Assembly (NCBI RefSeq): GCF_027587195.1
Contig: NZ_JAPDDP010000004.1
Span: 1-64,000, forward strand
Direction of reading: 5' to 3'
DNA: 64,000 bases
DNA from: Solirubrobacter phytolaccae
Lineage (GTDB): Bacteria; Actinomycetota; Thermoleophilia; Solirubrobacterales; Solirubrobacteraceae
In this document: one piece after another, positions 27,270-36,210 of the stretch
How positions within the stretch are numbered: the stretch's first letter is position 1
Layout of the letters: every line of letters begins with the position of its first letter
Notes under the pieces: generated by a model
The model's input: only the letters and a program-made list of their open reading frames with translations
The model's database searches: none
Told to the model about the DNA's origin: nothing
Position numbers and translations under genes: made by a program

Positions 27270-29318
27270 TTGAACCTCGCACTGCGTGCGGCGGCCGTGA
27301 CCCTCGCGGCCGTCGCGCTGACCCCTGCCGCCGCCCTCGCCCAGCAGCCGTACACCGTCGACTTCGCCTGGGCGCCCGACCAACCGACCGCGACGCAGAC
27401 GACCACCCTGCGTGCCTCCACGACCGCACCAGACGTGAGCTGGGACTTCGACAGCGATGGCCATGTCGACGCGCACGGTGCGATCGTCGAGCACCGGTTC
27501 GAGACCGCCGGCGACCACAAGGTGACCGTGAAGGCCAGCTGGCCCGCGGCGCTCCCGATCGAGCGCACCGCGACCAAGACGATCACGGTCCAGGGGACGA
27601 ACGCGCCCACGCCCACGCCGACCGCGACGGCCACGCCGACCGCGACGGCCGCGCCGACCGCAACGCCGGCGCCGGTCATCACCCCGGCCGCCACGCCCGC
27701 GCCGTGCCCGACCACGTTCACCGCCGGCAAGCTCGTCGCCACCGCCGCGTGCTTCGACAACGGCCGCGCGAAGACGCCCGTGACCGTCAACGGCATCGTC
27801 ATCACGCCGCTCGTGGGCACGGCGGTCGAGCTGGTGACCACGCGCACGGCGACGTTCGTCAAGGCCGCCAACGCGCGCGTCACCTTCACCGTCAAGGGCA
27901 CGCCGGTGACGCTGTTCACGGGCAAGCTCGAGTACCAGCTCACCGGCGAGAAGCTCACGGGCGTGAAGGCGCTCAACGCGGCGGTCGGCGGGCTGAAGAT
28001 CGCGGGCACGCCGACGGTCACGCTGCTGGCCGGCGCGCAGTCGCAGATCAAGGCGCACTTCGCGCTCCCGACCGGCTTCGGCGGCACCGCGCAGCCCGCC
28101 ACGCTCATCCCGAACACGAACCACGGCGTCGCGTTCACGATCGCGAACCCGTCGCTGCCCGGCCTCGGCCTGAGCAGCCTGACCGTCACCTTCGAGGGCA
28201 ACGGGAGCTGGAGCGTCGAGGCCAAGGGCAAGCACGGCCCGGTCACGCTCAAGCGCCTGCGTTTCGCCGTCGACACGAGCCCCGCGAGCACCAACTGCAA
28301 GGCGCCGGGCGCGAAGGCCGCGATGTGCGGCGAGCTCGCGCTGACCGCCGGCCCGAGCCTGCTCGGCGCGCCCGCCCTGAGCCTCGACGGTGGCTTCGGC
28401 CTGAACCTGTTCGCCGGCAAGCCGAGCGTGCTCAAGGCCCGCGGCCAGGTCAAGCTCGTCGGCATGACGCTCAAGGACGCCGAGTTCGAGATGCGGGACA
28501 CGGGCTACGTCGGCGTCAAGTCCAAGCTGGAGCTCGGCTGGCCGGGCGTCGCCACGATCAAGGGCAGCTCGAGCATCGAGTTCCAAGGCGCGAAGTTCAA
28601 CGGGGAGTCCAAGGACCAGGTCTGCCTGGAGTTCATCGACTACTGCCTCGGCGCGGAGACGCTGCTGTCCACCAAGGGCATCGCGGCCTGCCTGACCGTC
28701 GACACGTTCCTCGGCGACTGGCATCCCGGCTTTGGCGTCGCCTGGGGCAAGTCGGCGAAACTGTACTGGAGCGGCTGCGACCTGGCTCCGTACCGCGAGG
28801 CGTTCGCGAGCGCCGCGGCCGCGAGCACCAAGCGCGTGCACTTCGGCGAAGGCCTCCCCGGCGCCGTGATCGCCGTGCGCGGAGCCAAGGGCGCGCCGCG
28901 GGTCGCGTTCGTCGGCCCGAGCGGTCAACGCATCGAGACGCCCACGAGCGACACGCCCGTCGGCGGCAAGGGCTTCTTCCTGATGAAGGTCCCGGGCGAG
29001 AACCTCACGCAGCTCGCGATCGCCACGCCGCGCGCCGGCACGTGGAAGGTCGTCCCGCTCGACGGCGAGACGAGCACGTCCGTCAAGTCGGCGGAGGGCC
29101 TCGCCAAGCCGAGCGTGAAGGCGAAGCGCAAGCGCGGCCGCCTGCACTACACGGTCAAGCGCATCCCCGGCCAGGTCGTGCGCTTCACCTCCGGTGGCAA
29201 GGACCTGGGCCGGGCGAAGGGCACGCGCGGCTCCTTCCGCGTTCGCACGAAGGCCCCGATCACCGCGCTCGTCGAGCAGAACGGCCGCCTGCGCGACCGC
29301 GTCACCGTCGTGCGCTGA
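27270..29318 (+). CDS. Secreted PKD-like protein with Pro/Thr linker, function unknown
   Basis: 682 residues. Signal peptide (1-27, ending ALAQQ), an N-terminal PKD/Ig-like domain with VSWDFDSDGHVDAHG (about 45-110), a Thr/Pro/Ala linker (about 112-146), then a long repetitive beta-rich region with many GTPVTL and KARGQVKL stretches that may form a solenoid. The C-terminus has a basic RKRGRLHYTVKRIPG segment. TTG start at 27270 is set by AAGGAG 5 nt upstream. Extracellular, possibly adhesive or surface-layer. No enzyme motif seen. Confidence 0.7.
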   Translation: MNLALRAAAVTLAAVALTPAAALAQQPYTVDFAWAPDQPTATQTTTLRASTTAPDVSWDFDSDGHVDAHGAIVEHRFETAGDHKVTVKASWPAALPIERTATKTITVQGTNAPTPTPTATATPTATAAPTATPAPVITPAATPAPCPTTFTAGKLVATAACFDNGRAKTPVTVNGIVITPLVGTAVELVTTRTATFVKAANARVTFTVKGTPVTLFTGKLEYQLTGEKLTGVKALNAAVGGLKIAGTPTVTLLAGAQSQIKAHFALPTGFGGTAQPATLIPNTNHGVAFTIANPSLPGLGLSSLTVTFEGNGSWSVEAKGKHGPVTLKRLRFAVDTSPASTNCKAPGAKAAMCGELALTAGPSLLGAPALSLDGGFGLNLFAGKPSVLKARGQVKLVGMTLKDAEFEMRDTGYVGVKSKLELGWPGVATIKGSSSIEFQGAKFNGESKDQVCLEFIDYCLGAETLLSTKGIAACLTVDTFLGDWHPGFGVAWGKSAKLYWSGCDLAPYREAFASAAAASTKRVHFGEGLPGAVIAVRGAKGAPRVAFVGPSGQRIETPTSDTPVGGKGFFLMKVPGENLTQLAIATPRAGTWKVVPLDGETSTSVKSAEGLAKPSVKAKRKRGRLHYTVKRIPGQVVRFTSGGKDLGRAKGTRGSFRVRTKAPITALVEQNGRLRDRVTVVR

Positions 29319-29344
29319 ACTTAAACGTCCTGGACGTTTAAGTT
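29318..29344. promoter_or_regulatory. AT-rich perfect inverted repeat with 12-bp arms
   Basis: AACTTAAACGTC and GACGTTTAAGTT flank CTG. It begins on the last base of the preceding stop codon and ends 22 bp before the phytase-like start. There is no T run after it. In this GC-rich setting an AT-rich perfect palindrome is more like an operator than a terminator, although a bidirectional terminator is possible. Confidence 0.55.
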
Positions 29345-29366
29345 CGGAACCCTGCGGCGCGTGATC

Positions 29367-31442
29367 ATGTCCATGACTCGCGCCGCGGCAGGGGTGCTCG
29401 CGGTCGCGGCCATCGCGGCCGCGCCTGCACACGCCTCGTCCGACGCCACGCTGCTGAGCGTCAACAGCACGCTCGACAAGACGACGTACGGCGGCCTGTC
29501 CGTCGGCGGCCTCTCCGCGCTCGCCTTCACCAGCTCGAGCCAGGCGCTCGCGCTGACCGACAACCAGGGCGCCACGCCCGCCCGCTTCTTCACCCTCAAG
29601 GTCCGCGGCGAGCGCGTGGAGACCACCAAGGTCACGACGCTCAAGCGCGTCGACGGCACGCCCTTCACGGGCCAGAACCTCGACGGTGAGGGCCTCGTCG
29701 TCGAGCCTGACGGGAACCTCCTGATCAGCAGCGAGACCGAGCCCGTCATCCGCCGCTTCGACCGTGACGGCGACCAGCTCGCGCAGCTCAGCACGCCGCC
29801 GCGCTTCGGCATCGCCCCCAACGGCCAGGCCACCACGAACCAGGCCTTCGAGGGCCTGGCCGGCAGCGAGGACGGCAGGACGCTGTTCGCCGGCATGGAG
29901 GGCGCGCTGAGCGCCGACGGCACCGGCCGCCTGCGCCTCATCCGCTACGACCGCCCCAAGCGCGGCGACTTCGTCCCGACCACGCAGTACGCCTACAAGG
30001 CGGACGAGAACTTCAACCTCGTCGAGCTCGCCGTCGTCGACGAGGAGCGCCTGCTGGTCATGGAGCGCAAGTTCCTGAACAATCAGTGGGGCATCCGCGT
30101 CTACGAGGCCTACCTCGGCGGGGCGCAGGACGTCTCCAGCGTCGCGGCGCTCTCCGACAGCAGCCCGTTCATCTACAAGCGCCTGCTGCTCGACGTCACC
30201 GACCACACGCCGCTGATCGACAACATCGAGGGCCTGGCGCTCGGCGGCAAGCTCGCCGACGGCCGCCGCGAGCTCACGCTCATCAGCGACGACAACTTCT
30301 CCGCGAGCCAGGCGACGCGCGTCTACCGCTTCGCCGTCAAGCTGCATCGCGAACCGGTGCTCGAGGGCCGCGCGCTCTACTCGGCCACGCAGTACCAGCC
30401 AGGCCCGACCTCCGGCAACTCCGGCGTCGGCGCCAACAACGGCGTCGTCCCGCCGTTCCCGGGCCAGCCGATCCCCGGCTTCTCCGGCGCGCTGTACGAG
30501 GGCGGCAACCGCTTCCTCGCGATGCCCGACAACGGCTTCGGCACCAAGGGCAACTCGCGCGACTTCCTGCTGCGCGTGTACAAGATCGAGCCGAACTGGC
30601 TCAGCCACAAGATCGAGGTCAAGGGCTTCCTGAGCCTGCGCGACCCGGACAAGAAGATCCCGTTCGAGATCGTCAACCAGACCACGAAGGACCGCCTGCT
30701 GACGGGCGGCGACTTCGACATCGAGGCGATCGCCCGCGACCGCAGGGGTGACCTGTGGTTCGGCGAGGAGTTCGGCCCGTACCTGCTGCACACCGACGCC
30801 ACCGGCAAGGTGCTCGACGCGCCGATCGCGCTCCCGGGCGCGAAGTCGCCGTCCAGCCCCGACCTGCAGCCGGGCGAGCAGCCGACGATCCAGGGCAGCC
30901 GCGGCTGGGAGGCCGTCGCTTCCAGCCAGGATGGCCGCACGCTGTACCCGATCGTCGAGGGCTACCGCCTGGACGACACGAACCAGCTGCGCCGCTACAT
31001 CTACGAGTTCGACGTCGCGAGCAAGCGCTACACCGGCCGCAAGTGGGCGATGAAGACGGACGCCGCGAACCTGCAGATCGGCGACGCGCAGGCGATCGGC
31101 GACCGCGAGCTGCTGGTGATCGAGCGCGACGACCTCGAGGGCGCCGCCGCGAAGATCAAGAACGTCGTCAAGCTCGACCTCGGCGACGTGGACACGGACG
31201 GCTTCGTGCGCAAGGAGCAGGTGCTCGACCTGCTGCGCGTCCGCGATCCGTTCGGGATCGGCGGCCTCGGCGATCCGTTCCGCTACCCGATCCAGTCGCT
31301 GGAGAGCATCGTGCCGATCGGCAAGGACCGGCTGTTCGTCGTCAACGACAACAACTTCCCGGACTCCAACGGCCGCGTCCCCGGCCAGCCGGACGACGTC
31401 GAGGCGATCATCGTGCGTCTGCCGGACGGCTTTGACGGCTGA
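29367..31442 (+). CDS. Secreted twin phytase-like (esterase-like activity) protein
   Basis: 691 residues with a signal peptide (about 1-25, ending AHA-SSDA). Two phytase-like beta-propeller domains follow, at about residues 30-330 and 335-690. Family marks are GLSALAF and GQNLDGEGLVVEPDG in the first, FLAMPDNGFGTKGNSRDFLL, FDIEAIARDRRGDLWFGEEF and LFVVNDNNFPDS in the second. This family has esterase or phosphatase activity; the substrate is unknown. Start is ATG at 29367 (29373 is equally possible). The 3' end overlaps the convergent tetR-like gene by 35 bp. Confidence 0.85.
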   Translation: MSMTRAAAGVLAVAAIAAAPAHASSDATLLSVNSTLDKTTYGGLSVGGLSALAFTSSSQALALTDNQGATPARFFTLKVRGERVETTKVTTLKRVDGTPFTGQNLDGEGLVVEPDGNLLISSETEPVIRRFDRDGDQLAQLSTPPRFGIAPNGQATTNQAFEGLAGSEDGRTLFAGMEGALSADGTGRLRLIRYDRPKRGDFVPTTQYAYKADENFNLVELAVVDEERLLVMERKFLNNQWGIRVYEAYLGGAQDVSSVAALSDSSPFIYKRLLLDVTDHTPLIDNIEGLALGGKLADGRRELTLISDDNFSASQATRVYRFAVKLHREPVLEGRALYSATQYQPGPTSGNSGVGANNGVVPPFPGQPIPGFSGALYEGGNRFLAMPDNGFGTKGNSRDFLLRVYKIEPNWLSHKIEVKGFLSLRDPDKKIPFEIVNQTTKDRLLTGGDFDIEAIARDRRGDLWFGEEFGPYLLHTDATGKVLDAPIALPGAKSPSSPDLQPGEQPTIQGSRGWEAVASSQDGRTLYPIVEGYRLDDTNQLRRYIYEFDVASKRYTGRKWAMKTDAANLQIGDAQAIGDRELLVIERDDLEGAAAKIKNVVKLDLGDVDTDGFVRKEQVLDLLRVRDPFGIGGLGDPFRYPIQSLESIVPIGKDRLFVVNDNNFPDSNGRVPGQPDDVEAIIVRLPDGFDG

Positions 31443-31995
31443 GTAACGCCTCCATCGCGGCGATGTGGACCTCCATCGCCGCGTCCACCCGCGCACGGTC
31501 GCGGGTGGCGATGAGGTCCAGGAGCAGCCCGCGCGTCACGGCGATGCCGAGACGCGCGGCCGCTTCACCGTCCTCGAGCCCCAGCTGCGTGAGCAGCGTC
31601 GCGGCGGGCTCGAGCCAACTGTCGACGATCCCGTCCAGCAGCGCGACCGTCCCCGGGCGCCCCTGCAGCGCCTGGCCGTAGAGCTCGAAGAAGAGCCGCT
31701 CGTTCGGCCACAGCGACGGGTCGCTGATGTGCCGCCACCAGGCGCGCATCGCGTCGCCGGGGGACGCCTGCGGGTCCGGCATGACGTCGTCGAGTAGCGC
31801 GCGCTGGCGCGCCTCGACCTCGTGCACGACCGCCACGAGCAGGCCTTCGCGCCCACCGAAGTGGTGGTTGAGCATGCGGTGGCTGGAGCCGATCGCGGCC
31901 GCCAGCTCACGCAGCGACAGGTCGCTGACGCCGCGCTCGGCGATGTGGTCGATCGCCGCGTTGAGCAGTCGCTGACGGGGGTTGACGCCGGCCAT
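31408..31995 (-). CDS. TetR family transcriptional regulator
   Basis: 195 residues. The N-terminal TetR helix-turn-helix (residues 6-55) reads LLNAAIDHIAERGVSDLSLRELAAAIGSS with HRMLNHHFGGREGL. The remainder is an all-helical ligand and dimer domain. Divergent from the SRPBCC protein, with a short palindrome at the neighbouring start codon. A likely repressor of itself and that gene; ligand unknown. Confidence 0.9.
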   Translation of the reverse strand: MAGVNPRQRLLNAAIDHIAERGVSDLSLRELAAAIGSSHRMLNHHFGGREGLLVAVVHEVEARQRALLDDVMPDPQASPGDAMRAWWRHISDPSLWPNERLFFELYGQALQGRPGTVALLDGIVDSWLEPAATLLTQLGLEDGEAAARLGIAVTRGLLLDLIATRDRARVDAAMEVHIAAMEALLSRQSRPADAR

Positions 31996-32003
31996 GGCAG
32001 AAG

Positions 32004-32019
32004 TGTACCGTGTGGTACA
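32004..32019. promoter_or_regulatory. TetR operator-like palindrome
   Basis: TGTACC and GGTACA flank GTGT, giving a 16-bp palindrome that ends on the first base of the SRPBCC start codon. It covers a TACCGT -10-like box (32006-32011) and lies 8 bp from the TetR start, so one site could silence both genes. Confidence 0.6.
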
Positions 32020-32480
32020 TGTCCTCCCCAGTCACCGTCTCCGTCGACGTTCCCCAGTCCCGCGCCGACGTCTACGCCTACCTCGACGTGATGGCCAACC
32101 ACGAGGCCTTCACCGACCACATCCTCACCGAGTGGCGGGTCTCCGGCCCGGCCACGGGCGTCGGCGCGAAGGCCGACGTCGTCACCAAGTCCGGCGGCAT
32201 GTCCGACCCCGCGACTATCGAGGTGATCGAGGTCGAGGACGGTCGCATGATCCGCGAGCGCAACTGGGGCGCGAAGGGCAAGCGCGTCGCGACCGGCACG
32301 TACGTGTTGAGCGACCTCCCGGACGGCGGCACCCACATCGAGTTCACGTTCGCGTTCGAGCAGGTCCCGGCGCGCGAGAAGCCGCTCGTCCCGCTCATGC
32401 GCCGGATGATCCGCAAGGGCAACGAGCGCTCGATGGAGCGCCTGGCCGAGCAGCTCGCCGGGGTTCACGCCGCGGCGTAG
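32019..32480 (+). CDS. SRPBCC-domain (polyketide cyclase-like) protein
   Basis: 153 residues with the START fold: VTVSVDVPQSRADVYAYLDV at the N-terminus, then a central GVGAKADVVTKSG strand pair and a long C-terminal helix with RMIRKGNERSMERLAEQL. Such proteins bind hydrophobic ligands. ATG at 32019; 7 nt separate it from a -10-like box, so the mRNA may be leaderless. Probably repressed by the divergent TetR protein. Confidence 0.82.
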   Translation: MSSPVTVSVDVPQSRADVYAYLDVMANHEAFTDHILTEWRVSGPATGVGAKADVVTKSGGMSDPATIEVIEVEDGRMIRERNWGAKGKRVATGTYVLSDLPDGGTHIEFTFAFEQVPAREKPLVPLMRRMIRKGNERSMERLAEQLAGVHAAA

Positions 32481-32499
32481 TGGGCAAGAGGTCTCCACC

Positions 32500-33864
32500 A
32501 TGGGGATCTCACTGTCGGCCTTCGCCCTGTCGTTGACCCTCGCGGCGCCCGCCGAGATCACGTACACCGCCGAGGGCGGGCTCGCGGGCATGAAGGCTGA
32601 CGGGACCGGTGTGGTGCCGGTCGTCGCGCCGCCGAAGGGCGAGATCCTCGACGATCCGGCGTGGTCGCCGGACGGGTCGCGGCTCGTCTACTCGCAGGGC
32701 GGTGAGGACGACGGCCGGCTGATGCTCAAGGACGCGGCCGGCACGCGCGAGCTGACGTCCAAGCGGGCCGGCACGTCCGACGGCTGGCCGGCCTGGTCAC
32801 CCGACGGGGCCACGGTCGCGTTCCTGCGCTTCACGAGCGCCGACGACACGCTCACCACCCAGATCGTCACGCGCGACGTCGCGTCGGGCACCGAGCGCGC
32901 GCTCGTCACCCAGCGCTGGGACAACCGCGGCAGCACGGTCAACACACCCGCGTACTCGGCGGACGGCGGCACGATCGCGTACACGTATAACCGCTACGAC
33001 CGCAGCGCCGACGCCCTGCCCGAGATCCGCACGGTCCCGGCCCAGGGCGGTCCCTCAAGGACGTTGATCAAGCGGGCGCAGGCGCCGAGCTACTCGCCCG
33101 ACGGCACCCGCATCGCCTACGCCTCGATCGCCGACCACAACGGCAAGCAGTGCGGCTCGGACCAGTGCTTCTGGTCGGGGGAGCTGTACGTCGCCAACGC
33201 CGACGGCACGCAGCCCCGGCGGCTCACGAAGGACGAGGGCGACATCAGCATCCCGCGCTGGTCGCCGGACGGCAGCCGGATCCTGTTCTCGTCCGACCGC
33301 AACCTGCCCGACGCCGACTCGGAGGAGCTGTACACGGTCGCCCCCGACGGCAGCTGCCTCACGTGGCTGACCAACGGCACGGTCGCCGCCGGCAACCCGG
33401 CCTGGCGACCGGGCAGCGGCGACTCGTTCATGGCCGACTGCGACCCGAGCAAGCGCCCCGTCGCCTACACGCCGCCGAAGACGACGAAGTTCGTCGGCAA
33501 CCTCTGGCTCGGCCACCGGCATGAGGGGCTGCTGCTCACGCTCGTCTACGGCGGCAGCCTCTACTACCGGGACTGCGAGCGCTTCAGCGGCTGCCCGGAG
33601 AAAGCCGAGGTGGGCGCGGGCAAGAACTGTGGCCGGTTCGCCGGCGGAGGCTACGAGCTGAGCGTCCGCCGCGGCTGGCTGGTGGCCAAGACGTTCGAGA
33701 ACCGCCTGCTCGTGTTCGCCGGCCGGCGCATCACGTTCGTCGAGCCGGGCCTGCTCGACGATCTCAAGGTGCGCAGGCGCGAGACGGCGCGCATCCCGAA
33801 CGAGCTGCTCGCCCGGCTCAGCCCCGCGCAGAAGGCGAAGCTCAAGCCGTACCGGAGTTGTTAG
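32500..33864 (+). CDS. Secreted TolB-like WD40/PD40 beta-propeller protein
   Basis: 454 residues. A short signal-like N-terminus (LSLTLAAPAEITYT), then at least five PD40 blades with the motif W/YSPDGxxxxY: AWSPDGSRLVYSQGG, AWSPDGATVAFLRF, SYSPDGTRIAYASI and RWSPDGSRILFSSDR. A C-terminal Cys-containing region (residues 315-454, several Cys pairs) is less clear. TolB-like propellers bind proteins or peptides at the cell surface. It starts 19 bp after the SRPBCC gene. The 3' end overlaps the convergent coxS by 23 bp. Confidence 0.8.
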   Translation: MGISLSAFALSLTLAAPAEITYTAEGGLAGMKADGTGVVPVVAPPKGEILDDPAWSPDGSRLVYSQGGEDDGRLMLKDAAGTRELTSKRAGTSDGWPAWSPDGATVAFLRFTSADDTLTTQIVTRDVASGTERALVTQRWDNRGSTVNTPAYSADGGTIAYTYNRYDRSADALPEIRTVPAQGGPSRTLIKRAQAPSYSPDGTRIAYASIADHNGKQCGSDQCFWSGELYVANADGTQPRRLTKDEGDISIPRWSPDGSRILFSSDRNLPDADSEELYTVAPDGSCLTWLTNGTVAAGNPAWRPGSGDSFMADCDPSKRPVAYTPPKTTKFVGNLWLGHRHEGLLLTLVYGGSLYYRDCERFSGCPEKAEVGAGKNCGRFAGGGYELSVRRGWLVAKTFENRLLVFAGRRITFVEPGLLDDLKVRRRETARIPNELLARLSPAQKAKLKPYRSC

Positions 33865-34309
33865 CCGCCCAGCGGATCGAGCGCACGATCGTCGCGTAGC
33901 CCGTGCAGCGGCAGATCTGGCCGCTGATCGCGACCCGGATCTCCTCGTCGGTGGGGTCCGGGTTGTGGTCCAGCAACGCTCGCGCGGTGAGCATCATCCC
34001 GGGCGTGCAGAACCCGCACTGCAGGCCGTGCTCCTCGTGGAACCCCTGCTGGACCGGGTCGAGTACGCCGTCGCGCTCGAGGCCTTCGACGGTCGTGATC
34101 TCGTAGCGCTCGGCGGTGGCGGCGAGCATCGTGCACGACTTCACCGGCTCGCCGTCCATGAGCACGACGCACGTGCCGCAGTTGGACGTGTCGCAGCCCC
34201 AGTGCGTGCCGGTCAACCGCAGCACGTCACGCAGGAAGTGCACGAGCAGCAACCGCGGCTCGACGTCGCGGGTGTACTCGACGCCGTTGACCGAGACGGT
34301 GACGTTCAC
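33842..34309 (-). CDS. coxS: CO dehydrogenase small [2Fe-2S] subunit, copy 1
   Basis: 155 residues. The ferredoxin-like cluster ligands are in CDTSNCGTC with a downstream Cys (KSCTML), and the proximal cluster in CGFCTPG and CRCTGY. It passes electrons from the Mo/Cu site to the FAD of CoxM and then to quinone. GTG at 34309 overlaps the LysR stop by 4 bp, so this coxS is transcribed with the regulator, away from the rest of the cluster. Its natural partners are probably the first coxM (35343) and the second coxL (45370). Confidence 0.9.
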   Translation of the reverse strand: MNVTVSVNGVEYTRDVEPRLLLVHFLRDVLRLTGTHWGCDTSNCGTCVVLMDGEPVKSCTMLAATAERYEITTVEGLERDGVLDPVQQGFHEEHGLQCGFCTPGMMLTARALLDHNPDPTDEEIRVAISGQICRCTGYATIVRSIRWAANNSGTA

Positions 34310-35259
34310 GGGCGGGCCACCGACTGCCAGAGCGTGATGTGCGGGGTCCGCCGCGCGCCGCTCACCGCGCCCGCGCGGCCTGACGAAATCGCCTGCGTGG
34401 CCTCCGACGTGGTCGCGAAGCGCTGCAACGCGAGCGCGGCCGGCAGCGCCCGGCCCAGGCCCAAGGTCGACGCGTGCCACAGCTCCAGGCTCGGCGTGCC
34501 GCGCACGTCGAGCCGGACGAGCGCCCGCCGCCGCACCTCGTCCGCGACGGCGTGCGCCAAGGTCAGGATGAGCCCCTCACCGGCCGCGGCCGCCGCCACC
34601 GCCGCGGCCCCCGACGAGAACGTCGACACCGACGGCGAGAGCCCGTGGCGGGCGAAGAACGCGCCGGTGCCCTCGGAGGCGTCGAGCGACGTCGCCAGCC
34701 AGCGCTCCTCGCCCAAAGACGCCGGCGCGATCGAGCGTGCCGTCGCCAGCGGGTGCGACGGCGCCGCGGCGATGATCAGCCGGCAGCGCAGGAACGGTGC
34801 GGCGGCGATCGTCGTCGCGCTCGGCGCCGGCCCGAGCGCGATGTCCGCGCGCCGGTGCTCGAGCGCCTCGCCGAACTGCGCGCCCGGCAGCTCGCTCAGC
34901 GTGATCTCCAGCCCGTCGTCGCGCGCCGAGAACGCCTCGATCAGCGGGCCGACGTGCTCGGCGACCAAGGATGTCGCCGCGATGACCAGCCGGCGCGACT
35001 CGGCGGACTCCGCGACGGAGCGGCGCGCCTGCTCGGCCAGCCCGAGGATCTCGCCCGCCAGCGCCGCGAGCCGTCGCCCGCCGGGGGTCAACGCGATTCC
35101 GCGCCCGCTGCGCACGAACAGCTCGTCGCCCAGCTCCTTGCGCAACGCGGCCACCGCGACCGACACGGCGGGCTCGGTCACCTCGAGCTCGGCGGCCGCG
35201 GCCTTCACCGACCCGTGACGGGCCACGAGGACGAACGACTGGAGCTGGGCCAGGGTCAT
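34306..35259 (-). CDS. LysR family regulator of the cox cluster
   Basis: 317 residues. N-terminal LysR helix-turn-helix (residues 2-61, MTLAQLQSFVLVARHGSVKA, AVSVAVAALRKELG), then a LysR substrate domain. ATG at 35259 sits inside a 14-bp palindrome. It is divergent from the coxM operon and forms an operon with coxS, so control of CO dehydrogenase genes is likely. LysR regulators are known partners of cox genes. The ligand, perhaps linked to CO or carbon starvation, is not visible. Confidence 0.88.
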   Translation of the reverse strand: MTLAQLQSFVLVARHGSVKAAAAELEVTEPAVSVAVAALRKELGDELFVRSGRGIALTPGGRRLAALAGEILGLAEQARRSVAESAESRRLVIAATSLVAEHVGPLIEAFSARDDGLEITLSELPGAQFGEALEHRRADIALGPAPSATTIAAAPFLRCRLIIAAAPSHPLATARSIAPASLGEERWLATSLDASEGTGAFFARHGLSPSVSTFSSGAAAVAAAAAGEGLILTLAHAVADEVRRRALVRLDVRGTPSLELWHASTLGLGRALPAALALQRFATTSEATQAISSGRAGAVSGARRTPHITLWQSVARP

Positions 35260-35272
35260 AAGCGATCGCTTA
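35259..35272. promoter_or_regulatory. 14-bp palindrome at the LysR start
   Basis: TAAGCGATCGCTTA is a perfect palindrome that begins on the A of the LysR start codon (minus strand). It also fits the T-N12-A outline of a LysR box. A TTGACA -35-like box for the coxM direction lies just beyond it at 35280-35285. Likely autoregulatory site for the divergent promoters. Confidence 0.6.
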
Positions 35273-35342
35273 GGTCGAGTTGACAGGCCCACCGTAACAC
35301 CGGCAATCTGCGTGTCAGCAAGACCCAAAGGGGAGGAGAGCC

Positions 35343-36209
35343 CTGCAGGTTCCAGCGCCATTCGCGTACGAGCGCGCCACCTCGGTGGAGCATGCGCTCG
35401 CGCTGCTCGAAGAGCTCGGTCCGGAAGCCCGGCTGCTCGCCGGCGGGCACAGCCTGCTGCCGATGATGAAGCTGCGGCTCGCGCAGCCCGAGCATCTCAT
35501 CGACATCGATCCGCTCGCGGCCGAGCTCGGCTACATCACGCGGGTCGGCGACGAGCTGCGGATCGGCGCGATGACCCGGCACCGCGCGCTGCTCGAGGCG
35601 CCCGAGCTGGCCGAGACGATCTTCGCGGACGCCGAGCGCGTGATCGCCGACCCCGTGGTGCGCAACCGCGGCACGATCGGCGGGGCGCTCTGCCAGGCTG
35701 ACCCGGCCGAGGACCTGAGCGCGGTGTGCGCGGCGGTCGGCGCGCGGCTCGTCATCCGCTCGCGTCGTGACGAGCGCGTCGTCGACATGGCCACGTTCAG
35801 CGTCGGCCCGTACGAGACCGCGGTCGGGGCGGCGGAGATGTTGGTCGAGATCCGCATCCCACGGCGCGACGGGAGCGCGTACGCGAAGGTCGACCGGCGC
35901 GTGGGGGACTGGGCGGTGGCCGCGGTCGGCGCCGCGCTGGACCTCGACAACGGCACGATCACCCGCGCCGGCATCGCGCTCACCGCGGTCGGCGGTGGGA
36001 TCACGGCGCACGAGGCCGAGGAGGCGCTGGTCGGCACCCCGGCCACGCCCGAGAACTTCGCCCGCGCGGGGGCACTCGCCGCGCAGCACTGCGACCCGGT
36101 CAGCGACCAGCGCGGGTCCAAGGAGTACAAGCGACACGTGGTCGGCGTGCTCTGCGAGCGCGTCCTGCAGCGCGCGTACGAGCGCGCCCAATCATCGAGG
36201 GAGGTGTGA
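35343..36209 (+). CDS. coxM: CO dehydrogenase FAD-binding medium subunit, copy 1 (CTG start)
   Basis: 288 residues. FAD contacts are AGGHSLLPMMKLRLA and the second motif NRGTIGGALCQADPAEDLS. The first ATG/GTG/TTG in frame is GTG at 35385, but the family N-terminus, PAPFAYERATSVEHAL, is encoded upstream, in line with MQTPARFDYERATS of copy 2. The only suitable initiation codon is CTG at 35343, with the strong Shine-Dalgarno GGGGAGGAG 4 nt upstream. The frame is closed by TAA at 35295. First gene of the rightward cox operon. Confidence 0.88.
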   Translation: MQVPAPFAYERATSVEHALALLEELGPEARLLAGGHSLLPMMKLRLAQPEHLIDIDPLAAELGYITRVGDELRIGAMTRHRALLEAPELAETIFADAERVIADPVVRNRGTIGGALCQADPAEDLSAVCAAVGARLVIRSRRDERVVDMATFSVGPYETAVGAAEMLVEIRIPRRDGSAYAKVDRRVGDWAVAAVGAALDLDNGTITRAGIALTAVGGGITAHEAEEALVGTPATPENFARAGALAAQHCDPVSDQRGSKEYKRHVVGVLCERVLQRAYERAQSSREV

Positions 36210-36210
36210 C

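Noticed and set aside
26703-31496. Minus-strand open frame of about 1,600 codons
   Set aside because: It is antisense to the secreted PKD and phytase-like genes, with low-complexity Arg/Ala/Asp composition typical of GC-rich shadow frames.
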